The position numbers and the translations under genes were made by a program. A stretch of DNA of 64,000 bases from Atrichornis clamosus. Lineage: Eukaryota; Chordata; Aves; Passeriformes; Menuridae. Under the pieces are notes generated by a model. The model made no database searches. It was not told the origin of the DNA and saw only the letters and a list, made by a program, of their open reading frames with translations. The stretch's first letter is position 1; every line of letters starts with the position of its first letter. The stretch covers positions 124,001 through 188,000 of the forward strand of contig WBMZ01011727.1 in the NCBI GenBank assembly GCA_013400975.1, given 5' to 3'. Shown here one piece after another: positions 45,701-57,586 of the stretch.

Positions 45701-48700
45701 TCCAATAATGCAGCTGGATGTGGAAGATGGGTTTGCCTTTTGGATCTCCTCTGTAGAAGGGATTGCACAGACAATTTTGGTGGCCTGTTTTGGTGTCTCT
45801 GATGCTGAGATGTGATGGGCTGGAATGAGTCACCTGTGGAGTTGGACAGGGCTGAGGAAGCAGAGCAGGTGTTGCTGAGGAAAGGATTCAGAGCAGGGTT
45901 CTGTGCAGGCATCTCACTCGGATTCAGGCTGTGCCTTTCACCTTTTTTTCCATTGAAAATGTTTTATTGTTGCTTCTTGCAAAAACAAAACAGGGAGACA
46001 AAATCTTCCCCTGATGGATACCTCGTGTAATCTTTGATTGTCCTACAGGGACATTTGAGGATGTAAAGCAGTAAAAAATCAGAAAAACTTTTGACAAAAC
46101 ACTCATCTAGCTCTGGTACTTCAAATGGATAATTTTCAGTCATTAATTTGGTGGATGTGGAATTATTTTGATTTTTTATACTGTGAAAGGCTACTGGAAA
46201 AAGATACCTGAACATAATCCTAGAAGTAGTTTCTTTACACTGAAATTTGCTTTAGGGATTCACTGAGCTAGGCCAATATTCAATGACCACCTTTAAGAAA
46301 TTGAAATGTCCAAATCATAAACAATAGTAGCTGCAACTTAAGGAAGAGGCAAATTTCCCAGACCAGGCTGTAATGATTTTGGAGAGACAAAGCCTCCGTT
46401 GGAAAGCGACCAGCATGGAGAGGAACTGCTGTGCTCCTCAGCTGAGCAGCTGGTGTTGTGTTTGAGTGGTGAAATGTTGCCTCTGCAGTGCAGAGCAATC
46501 CTGCATTGAGAGGGGTCCTCCGGTGGGCTGCTCCTGTGCTGCTGCAGCATCGTGGTGCTGCCTGACTCGCATGGCTCAGGTGACACACTAGGACACGACG
46601 CCTCACTCCACATTTTTCAGATAAAGTATCTAAAAAAAAATTTATTTGCGTTTTATGCCGTCGCTTACAGGTTTTACCTTTTGTGAATGCTTGGAAATAA
46701 AATTCATTTTTATTTCCTTTGTACAAAACTTTTGATAGAAATAGCAATTATTGTAGGCAAAATGGGTCTGCAGGTATTTCAGAATTGCGTCAGATTATGT
46801 AAAACATTTTATAAGTCTTGTTCTGTTACAGGTCTTTTTTTCTTTCCAGCTTAACAAGCTTTAGTGTTTTAATTGTAGCTGTTTGAACCAATTTTTGGCA
46901 AAATTTGTCTTGAGCTACCCCAGAGAATTGTTTTCAATCCATTTTTCTTTGAATGCCTGTTGCAAAGTTTTTGCCTCATGACTCCAATAAATGAGGTTCA
47001 GGCCCTGGTTTTCTTGGATTGATATGTTTGGAGTACTCGTTTATTGTGAGGCAATCGATCACAGCCTGGTCTGACAGGCTGGGGTTTTGTAAATCCTTCC
47101 TATTTCTGAACACTGTCAGTGGGAAGTTTAAGGAAAAGTTTGAATAAGCAGGGAGAGGCTTCAAGTGGATGCAGAACATCCAGTGTAATGAATTATTGGT
47201 CAGCTAAATGTTGCTGTCAGCTGTGTGTTTTCTGTGGTTAATATTTCTAGGTTTAGTCATCATTCTCCACCAGCGTGAGAACTGGGCCTTGGACCTTTGC
47301 CTAAATAACTGAAACATTAGAAAAAATTAGAATCATGACCGAGATATTGTTGGATATGTTCCATCAGTGAATGATTTAGCAGAAAATTACTTTGTAATTT
47401 TTCTTCAATTTTGGGTAATTTTTCTTAGAAAAGAATTTCCTAATGTAAGCCCAAATAAAATTATTAACACGTTTCAAAATAAATAAATAAACTAGAATAA
47501 AAGGCAATATTTCTAGGCAGGAGAGGGGAAGGATTGATAATAGGTCCTGGCAGGATAACAGTGCAGAATTATTATAATTCAGTGTTTTCAGATGTTTGCA
47601 GATGATGAGTATTTCAGGATTAAACTCGTAAAACCCTTGCTGTTTGGAAATATTTCCCTAAGTGCTTTCTGAATGTTCACCCATAATCAATGGTATATTA
47701 GTCTGCAATCATAATGAGGTCATTTGGATGGCGACCAAATTAAAAATAATTTGAGAGAGGACAGAAAGAGCTGTGAGATGAGTTGTCTTTGTGTGCTTCT
47801 TCTGCTTGAACAACACTGCTGTGATGTTGTAACAACCTCTCTTTTAGCAAGAGAATTATTCCAGGGCCCATTGTCTCATATTGTCTCATTCAGTGTTTTC
47901 TTGGCAAAGAACCCACTTGGTTAAAACCGATGTATGTTGAATTAAACCACAGAAGGTGACCAGTGGATCTAAAAGAATTAAAATTCCTTCTAAATCTAAA
48001 GCCTATAAAATTCTTCCCAATGGGCCACACAAGCAGTAGGCATCTCTGTCAAAATCCAGCAGAACTGTTCTTTATCTTTCACTATGGTGACTGCCAAATA
48101 CACAGAACACTGTTTGGTAAAGTTTAGGACATTATTTTTTTGTTTCAGAAAGAAAATCAAGCTACAAGAATCAACTTTTTTCTCTGAAAGGCCTTTATTT
48201 CTATGTAAAAGTATTCAGAGATGTTCTCTCAATATTGTATCAGCGATGGGTGACTGACAGAGTAATGTAAAGTAGTAAAGAATGTTTCACCAACTTTTTT
48301 TTTTTTAATGTTCATCAAAGTTTTTCACAGAAACATCAGGCTCAGATGCAAACATTCAGATGGCATGTAAAGTGCCAGGTGAAGTTGAAAGAAAAGTCTT
48401 AATTCTTCTACTTGGCACTGGAGGTGTGAAAGTAGAGATTTGCAGCTGAGGTAACCCAGTGAGTGCCACATTGAGTTATTTTGAGTGGTTTATCTTGCCC
48501 CCTCCATTGTTGAAAATGCTCCCATCCATTCTTAAGTCACCAGCATGTTTTCAACTCAACTTAGAGGAGAGGTGGTGCATGTTTTAAGACAATCCCTAAT
48601 TCAAAGGTTGCTCCATCAGGCCCATCCCCCTCTCCTGGTGTTCATCTGAGTAGTTCAGCCCTAAACCATTAATAAGTTGTCTTATTTTTTACCTTGCAAA

Positions 48701-51700
48701 CCCACCATCTTTTAGACATAATGATTTTTGAAATACCATTGATATCCCACCTCTGCAGTGCGTTGCCTGGCTTCTGTACACTGCTGGCTGTTACTTGAGG
48801 GGAAAACCCATTTGCTTACGTTAAGGAATAAGTTTAAAAAGAAATGTTTTAAAAGTGTTATTAAGAGGAGAGTGGGTTTTAAGTGGAATGAGTTGCTGGC
48901 AGCATATATATGGGAATTTATTTGTTTGTAAATTTGATCAAAGCCTCAGTGCTGGAGTAGCTATTGTTTTTCATTTGTCTATCCTTCATTCAAAATCTGG
49001 TACAAATTACCTCCACTGAAAATTTTAAATGGTGAATACAATTTTTTTTCTATTCATAATTCTTTTTCTACTTAGTTCAGGATTTAGTGGACGGTAGAAA
49101 ATAACAATGTGCTGGCTGAGTCCTTGCTGGCTCAAAAGTGGTTGCAAGCTGTGCAAGCAAAGCACAGAGGAGCAGATCTAGAGTGGTGCAGGTCCTGTTG
49201 TGTGGATAAACAGACGTGGCAATAAAGCCAATATCTTTTGTTAGTGTTAGAGGCACTGTAGGTATTATAATAACATAACGTAGTGACAAAAGTTATTAAG
49301 TGTTCACTTGAATAAAGGAACAGTGGCACATACACAGGTGGATGATCCTTTCAAATCTGTGCCATCCCTCTTTTACAAACTGAGATTTCCTTTCTTATCT
49401 AATAAGTGCTTTGTAGAGTTCAAATCCTTAGACATAAAGGGTGGCTCTTAAGTATTTCAGTGTAAACAACAAAGCCACCTTCAACATATCTCTCAAAAAA
49501 TCCTGTTTTGTGCTTCTTACACTTGATTTTTCTAGCTTGTGTAGCAAGGCTTATATCCAAGCAGATTAAAAAAAAAAAAATTTTTTTCCCCCTTAAATAA
49601 GTGCTCAGTTTTCATGTTCAGCCTCCCCCAGCAATTGTTCACAGTCTGTCATCCAGTGAAATTAAAATAACTGTTCCCCCAAGGCCTTCTTCCACTTCAT
49701 TCCCAAGATTCTCCAAGATTCACTTGGAAATGGGGAGGATGTAATGTGCAAAGTGGCATGATTCTGGCAGTGGAAAGGGTTGAGACTGGGAATTCCCTCC
49801 ACCTGGCTCTGCAAACACTTCTGCCTGTTCTGCTTCAAGATCCCAAATCTTCTCCAAGGAATAGAAGTCTGAGAAATCTTCACTGGTTTGGGAAAGGCGG
49901 GAATTACCCCAATGTTCCCAGTGTTTGCACAGAAGTGTGGATGTCATGGAAGTGGTATAAAGAGGCTGAGGAGTAAAGAGTGGTCACTGAGGGACTGGAA
50001 AAGAAGAGCAAAGAAAATATTCTTATAGGTGGAAGGATGCAGAAAAGCAGGAGAAGAGCACACATAAGCAGTGCTGTAAGTAATATAGTTCTCCTGAGTT
50101 CTAATAATACTTTTTAACAGCAATTAAGTTTAAATTCAGGTGACTTCCCAAGAGAACTGGGAGATCTAGAACCACTTCCACAAAATAAGGATTATTCCCA
50201 AGTGTAGCCTGTGCTGCTACTCTCCCCTTTTCTATATGGTGTAATTTTGATTGCACAAGTTGTTACATGTTCCTCTGAAGACCTTTGTGCCTAGAAAAGT
50301 AACCACTCTGTGCTTCCATCTTCGTTATTAATTCTAGAAGACAGACAGACATCCACTTCCCTTTTGGAAAAGCTACTGGAGACTGGTACTTGATTGCTTC
50401 ACACAAATCCTGACGTTGAGCTGTCCTCTCGTGCCTGCCATAGCTTCTGTGAAAACCTGAAGGACTGGAGGCCAGAGAGTGGGAAATAGCAGCTGTTCCT
50501 TCAGAGAGAGGAGCTCTTACATTCTGTGCATTGCAGACACACCAGAGGATCTTGTCCAGGCAGTGCCAAAGGCAAACCCCCAATCTCTGCTATTCTGTTC
50601 ACAAGGGTAGTTCTGACAGGTGCGGTTTAGACAGTGTAAAGAGCAATGTGGGGCCCTTGTTCCTACACTAAAATTAATCTCTGTCACAGGAATTTTGGAT
50701 ATTTGCTGTTCCTGTGACAGCTGGGCCCTGGCTGGAAGTGTTCACCAGAAATTGCCCTCCAGTTTCAGTGCAGCTGATGGGACTGAAGACAGAGCAGAGT
50801 GACATTCACAACTTAGAAGAGCAGCTCTTGGCACACTCATTCCTGTTCCTGACCTGCCTGTCATTAGGGCATAACTTTTGAAACTCTTCTTGTTCTGGGG
50901 ACTCATCATCAAATGGTCAAATTGCCTTGTTGTTCCTTGCCCTGCTGTTCCTTGCCTTGCCTCAGGAACTCTCCCAACCTGCTGCTGAGGCCATCCCCCT
51001 GAACAACCTGATCCAATAGCAGAAACAGCTCTGATTAGAACAGGGGCCAGAACAGAGGGCCTCCAGAAGTCGCTCCTGACGTCACTCGTTGCACGTTTCT
51101 CTACCTTACAAATCAATTCTGTCTTTGCTTTTTCAATGAGTCTGTGTCCACAGCCCTTCAATTCTTGAGCCACCAGGATAGTCCTTAGATAACGTCTTCA
51201 GAAAGGGTGTTCTTATCTTTGGAAGGATTGAGAATGTGGTGTTTTTGTAGTAGGTATCATCTGTTGCATGGAGACTTTCATCAATAACTTTCTGTAGCTT
51301 CCACACAGGTGATGTTACAGCTGGAAGAGTGTTGTGGTGGAAAACATGGGATAAGGAATTTTTACATTATAGTAAGAGCAAATGGCACAGAAATAGGGAT
51401 GTGCACTTTCTTTTAGAGCATCTGAGGAAACCAAGCCTGAGGGCAAGCTGAACAAATCCAAAATTATTAAGTAGGAAAATAAAAACTAGCTAGAGGGGCT
51501 GAGTTCAACACTGCTTAAATGAGGAGTTTTTTTCTTTGTTCATTTGTTTCAATCAGTCCTTTCACAAATATATGATGGAAAATATGAAGAAAATTTGTTA
51601 AAATAAATACCTTTAAGAGAAATTACCTGATTTTTCCAGTCTGCCCACATCCAATAACAGGCTTGCATATAAAAGTCCCGCAGCTAGGCAGAAAACATAA

Positions 51701-54700
51701 ATTTCAATGATGATATTATTTGAAAAATAGCTTTATAAAAAGCTAAAAGTGACAGCAAATGCTCTTTAGAATAAGAAACCAGTAGTTTTCAATTCATTTT
51801 AAATGAGAAATTATGTTATGTCAGCTGATATTAAATTGGTATAAATGTCTGGATTAGTACAAATTTATGTGACGTCTGGAAAAAAATTAATTTACTAAAT
51901 TGGTATTAATCAGGCTAATTAACTTTAGTGTGGCAGCTGCCATCTTGGCTAATGAAGAAAGGGCTGAACAGGGATTTCCACAGTCAAATTCATTGGCTTG
52001 GATTAACTGAAAGAACAGTCACTCATCATGAGGATTGTAACAGATTCTACACCTTTAACTGAAGGAAGACCTTGTTTGTACATCAGCAAGAAAAGTGGGG
52101 TTCTGTCTGGGAAACAAGGCATTGCCATCTGGGAGCTTTATCCTGGGAGCACTGGGCATGCAGGAGGTCAAGCAGCAAACAAGATTTCGATGCTTCTGTA
52201 GCAATTCCTTTGTTGAGTCTGGTATTGAGTCAGTATTTATTCTTCTACTTAACCTGCTCCACAATGTCATTCGCCGTGTGTGATGATTTCTATCAGGAGA
52301 AGCACTTTAATGTAATTAAACTTTTCTAATAGGCACTGCTTAGCCAGGTTTTGAGTGACTCACAAAGTCCTCAGATCTCACGTATGTGCTTTTGTTGATA
52401 GGGGAGTTTGTTGAAATGATTTTAAGCAAATCCGGGCAAATATTCTTGAATTGTCACAGCTTTGTTGTGTGTGTCACTCTGAAGGACATCGCTTGGTCAT
52501 GGTATGAAAATGCAACGTCACTTAAAGAACAGCCCAGTTTAAACCTTTTTTTTGCATCAACTTAAAGCTGACACAGGCTGTCTTCAGCCGTTGCCCAGCT
52601 TTATTATGAGGAGGTTTCAAACCAGTAATTTAAAGGTGATTTAAACACTAATTTGCCTGTTTCTGCAAGGCTCAGCCATGGCTGCTCTCCATGAGCATTG
52701 CCGGTGCTTTGCTTGTGGAAAAACCACGGCACTCACCCATATTAACTTCTGGCACGCACAGATTTTGGGTCTGTCAGCAGAGCACACGTCTAAAAAGAAA
52801 TGTGAGTGATTCAGGGATGTTCACAGAGCATGTATGTGGTGAGGGAAAGGAGAGAAGGGGAAAAATAGGATTTCTGCATCTCAGTCCTTTTCCAGCTGCA
52901 GCCTCACATGGACCGAGCATAAGGAGAGCAGGAGTGCAGGAGATCTGCCTGCAGCAGAGCCAGGGAGTTTCACAGTCCCAGGAGCATTCTGTGTCAGATG
53001 GCTGCTCTATATTTATTCTGCCAAAGCAGTGACTGCCCCTGGAGAGCTTGCTCCACTCTTTACCTGGCTCAGGGCATATGGAAATATGACATCTGCTTAC
53101 TGCAGTAATACTGCCACAAATGTGATTGTGAATCTTGGAACCGGAGCTGGACTTTTCATCACAACTGAATCTTAATTTGGTTTTCTTATGAGCAAAAAAA
53201 ACCCACCTGGGGCTGCTTATTTTCTCCCAGATGATTGAAAGATGCTGACTATAGGGGTTCCCAAATGGGAAGAAGGTGGCAATGTTATTAAAAAGACCTA
53301 TTTTCCATGGCATTTACCTCTGGCATAAGAGCAGCATATAAACGAACACAGCATCCTGTGGAAAGCCTGTGAGAAATCATTCTCTCTGCTTTTGAAAAGC
53401 AAAAAAAAACGATGCACAGGGAAATAAAATAATTTTGCCAAAGTTACCCATCAAGTAAAATCCAGGAATTCAAGATGGATTTTCATTCTTATATCTGCTT
53501 TAAATTCTTCTGACATTAACATCTATGGATTTTAACTCCAAGGCTATACAGTCTGATCTAAAGAGAATGATGTAAGATTTCCTTGGTAAAATCTTAAGAA
53601 ATAACACTTTCTTGGTTAGGTGTTCATTAAAAGGGAGTTTACTTTACTCAGAAGTTTATTCAGATCGGGTCCCACAGCTGAACATGGCTCAGCAGAGCTG
53701 AGATGGACCTTTAACCTTAGATGAAACTTAAATGTCCCCTTCCCAGCAACGAAACAGCAACAGGCTGCCAGAAGTGAGAGATTCATTTCAGCAAACCTCT
53801 GCAAACTAAGCCAGCCCAATTTCATGTAGGTCTCTGCCTCACTTTCCTGCTGTTTCTGCCCTCCAGCTCTTCTGTTTTCCATGGTAACTAGGCCAGCTGT
53901 CGACTAGGAAAATACCCTTGGGCCAACTAAAAAAGAAAAGTTTTCTCTTACTAATACCTTACAGCAAGCTTTCCCTGGTACACAGACTTACCTTCAAATT
54001 CCCACTTCTCTATTTACAAAGCCAATATTTGGTGGCAATAAAGCAGTGAAATGGAAGGAAAATCAGAACCAAACCAGTATTTAAAAAAGAGAAATCTAAA
54101 GTTATTCCCCTCTCTGCTCTGCTTTCCTACATTTGCAAGATTCTATTGCTAGGTATAAGGAGGAGAAAAAATTAAGAGGCCAAGAAAAGAGGAAGAAAAA
54201 TAAATCAGAGAGGAGGAAATAAAACAGACCTAGAAAGAAAAGGATATCAAAATAGAAGTTTTCTTCTTTACTATGTAAATGCTTGTTCTTCTTTCCTGCC
54301 ACCATCTTTCCTGGTCGCCTCTAATTAAATTAAAACATGGTAGCTATCACCTTATTTGAAGAAGATTCCAGAATAGCCTTATGCATTAGGACAGCTGTAG
54401 TCTGAAGAGTCAGAATCTGAAAAGAAGTGATCTTTGGACTCTAGAGACACCCCCATTGAAAAGTCTGATTTTCTCTCTTCTATTCCCTGGAAACAAATGA
54501 GTTATTTTGGAAGTGTAAGGGACCGCATGTCCTCGTGATGCCACTTTATTTGAGCAATGAAAGTTCTCTCAAGGCACTCCGTTGACAAAGTCAGAGAGGC
54601 ACAGGCACAGAGCTGACACGTGGCTGTGATCCCACGGTGTGATCTGAGTGTCCTTTGTTGTTGTGCGGCACTGAGGTGCCACACGGCAAACTGGCAGGAA

Positions 54701-55532
54701 AAGGAGGCTCCACATCTTGCAGAAAAGACACCCTGTCACATAGGAGGGGACTACTGGAAACCGCAACTTGCAATCTTGTAATTGCCCTGAGGTCCCAGCA
54801 TTGCTCAAACACTTCCAGCAGTACCTGCTGAGGCTCATTTTTCCTCTCTATTCCTGTTAGGCAGTGATCTGAATAAAGTTCCCTTTGATAGATATGGGGA
54901 AAATGAGATAAGCTGGGCCTCTAGCTAGAGCAGTGATGAAAGCAGAGATCCAGAAGAGACTGACATGCCAGGAAATAACGTTGTATCTGTACTACCTGTG
55001 CTTAAAACACAATGGATTTACAGACAGGTTCTTCCAGAGAGGCAGAAGGGGGATGCTGCCTTAAAAGAATCATTAACTCCCTGTGTATTTGAAATGTATC
55101 ACATCTCAAACATCCTTCCTCTGCTGTTGACATCTGAGCACCTTGTCTGTAAAAATCTGAGAGTCTACTTGAAAGATAACAGCTTTGAATATAGACATTG
55201 TTTAACAAAGCAAATTCTTGTAACTGAGTGCAGAACAAATAGGAAAATTAACAGCTCTACAGAACAATTTCTTTTGAATGTCATAATACCTGAAAAATGA
55301 TGTCACTGTCTCATCCTATGCCCACCCCCCCAAACCAAACCCTTTCTTCCCCATGCCCAGAGTCGTAAAAAATGTAATCTGAGAACTCTAGCTTTATAAA
55401 GTACGGGTCTGGCTCAGAATGTATGAATAAAATCTGGAACTGCTCCTGTTATGAGCAGCCACAGGCTTAATGACCTTGTAGCAAGACAATTTCAGTTTTC
55501 TCCCTGCAGCTATGTCTGTGTTAGTTTATTAA

Positions 55533-56089
55533 TGTCATGGTTGAATCCCAGATGGCAACAAAGCCCCACACAGCCACTCACTGACTGTCTCCTGTGGTGG
55601 GATGGGGCAGAGAATTGGAAAAGTGAGAAAACTCATGGATGGAGGTAAAGACAATTGAAGAGGTAAAGCAAAAGCAGCGTGGAAGAAGGAATTCACCCAT
55701 CCCTTCCCAAGGGCAGGCAGGTGTTCAGCCACATCCAGGAGAGCAGGGCCTGATCACACGTAACACTGGCTTGGAAAGACAAACTCCATCACTCCAAATG
55801 TCCCCCCCTTCCTCCTTCTTACCCAGCTTTACATGCTGAGCATGATCTGTGTGGAATGGAACATCCCTTTGGTCAGTTGGGGTCAGCTGTCCTGTCTGTG
55901 TCCCTTTCCAGCTTTCTGTGCACTCCCAGCCCACTCACAGGAGCAGAAAAGGCCTTGACTCTTCAAACACTGCTCAGCAATAACTAAAACATCTCTGAAT
56001 TATCAACCATTTCCACCACAAATCCAAAACAGAGCCCCATACCAGCTACTGGGAAGAAAATCAACCCTACCACAGGTAAAACCAGTACA
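55533..56089 (-). mobile_element. Solo LTR of the same avian ERVL-type family (antisense)
   Basis: On the + strand it begins TGTCATGGTTGAATCCCAGA and ends AACCAGTACA, so on the minus strand it runs from TGTACTGG to CATGACA with TG/CA ends. It retains the segment CCACACAGCCACTCACTGAC through AGTGAGAAAACTCATGGATG that is deleted in the copy at 17.9 kb. Flanks are ATTAA (55528-55532) and AGTAA (56090-56094), a 5-bp duplication with one mismatch. The TATA region is degraded (minus-strand CATGTAAAGC). It is 557 bases, with no internal retroviral genes nearby. Confidence 0.92.
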
Positions 56090-57446
56090 AGTAAAAAAAA
56101 AAATTAAAAAAATACAACAAATAACCTAAAACCAAAGTAAAGTTAACTGAAAGGGTGCAGTGTAACTTAAGTTAAATTCTGAAATTTTGTGTACATTTGA
56201 ATTGCCCAGTGCATGCAGAACCACACAAAATTAGTTTTGTCTTACCTTGTGTTTTATAGTGTCATGGGGCACTTTTTTGTTCCAGCTGTGAAGCTCATGG
56301 GAACCACAGCTGCTGTCCCAAGCCATTTCGGTGGACATAAACTGCCCAAACAATGGGAGGATGAAGAAAAACATTTTCAGTTTCTCCTCAGTGCATTGCT
56401 GTGATAACTGTGGCCTAAATTCAGAAACAGTACAAAGCTTAGCAAGTCCATTGGCTCTCGTGGACTGCTGCAATCTGAATTAATTTTGCATTTTATTTAT
56501 ATAGTTTGAAAGTAGAGTAGCTTAGTTACCTCCTGTATTCAATTAATTGCTGGCACATTGGACAGCATCCCAATGAAGCCATGGGGTCTGCTTGTTTGGT
56601 GGTGATTATCCCATCTAATCCCATTCATTGCCAGCTCCCAGTGCAGTTACCCACGGGGAAGAACACAACAATTCCTGCTATGCCTGGAATGAATGGTGCA
56701 TTTCAGTTCCCGTGCATGAATTTACTCTAAACTCTCACAAAGACAGATTGTTGGATGCTTTCAGGCTTGCTGATTCTGGTGCAAAATACTGCATTAAATT
56801 CTGACAACAATACGTCATTTGTTCTGAGGAGAAAAGCTGCAATTTTGGACAAAGCGCAGACAGGGACGTACCCAGATAAGTGAAGAAAACACAGGCAAAG
56901 ATGGAACCAGACTTTTCAAAATTAATGCCAGATTTGAATGCCAAGTTTCTCATCGAATGGAAAATAATACAGTCCCATTGAAAACCTAGGCAGATATTAA
57001 ATGCAATACTTTTGTTAAACAATTTTTTTTTTTAATTTCCAAATACAGTTTTTGGAGGGGAGATTTAATCAGTCTCTATACTGAGGCAGTGGTACTTCTT
57101 CTATTAATAGTCAAAACCAGTTAGACCTATAATTGCAAGCTTGAGCTTGTCACCCTTGGTATTAATGCTATTTCAGGGTGAAGAGTTTCATTTCTGTAGC
57201 TTTGGATTGGAGTTTTAATAGGGTGGGACCTCTGGTGGACCATGAACCCTCATTCAGAGATTCTGAAGTTATCTAAGTTCAGTACTGCTGTACAGAGGTG
57301 CTGTTGGAAACAACCACTAATTTTGTGATGTGGTGCTCTGCTGCAGGTATTTTTTTGTGTTTGTGATAGTGTGTTAATAAATGTGGTCCCCTGCAGCTTG
57401 CAGATCCTACCCAATGAAGAGGAGCAGACTAGAAGGAGAGCACTTT

Positions 57447-57586
57447 GGTGGGGTTTTTTTGTTTGTTTGGGCTTTGTTTTTGGGAGGGGTTTCTTGTTTG
57501 TTTGGGGGGGTTGTTTGTTTGTTTTTGGAGGTTTTTTGTTTTGTTGGTTTTGGGGTTTGTTTGGGGGGTTTTTTTTGGTTTTTTTA
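57447..57586 (+). repeat. G/T-rich low-complexity tract
   Basis: About 140 bases almost lacking A and C on the + strand, built from GTTTGTTT words with many G runs of 3-8. The complementary strand gives a long frame of P, K, Q, N and T residues that is an artefact of composition. Confidence 0.9.

Noticed and set aside
46280..46747. 155-codon minus-strand frame in a locally CpG-richer patch (about 46400-46680)
   Set aside because: Composition follows local GC content and no domain or splice site is visible. The patch is too short and sparse to call a CpG island.
47154..47192. GGCTTCAAGTGGATGCAGAA, which would continue the split Trp as L-Q-V-D-A-E
   Set aside because: No pyrimidine tract precedes it, the frame stops within ten codons and no donor fits.
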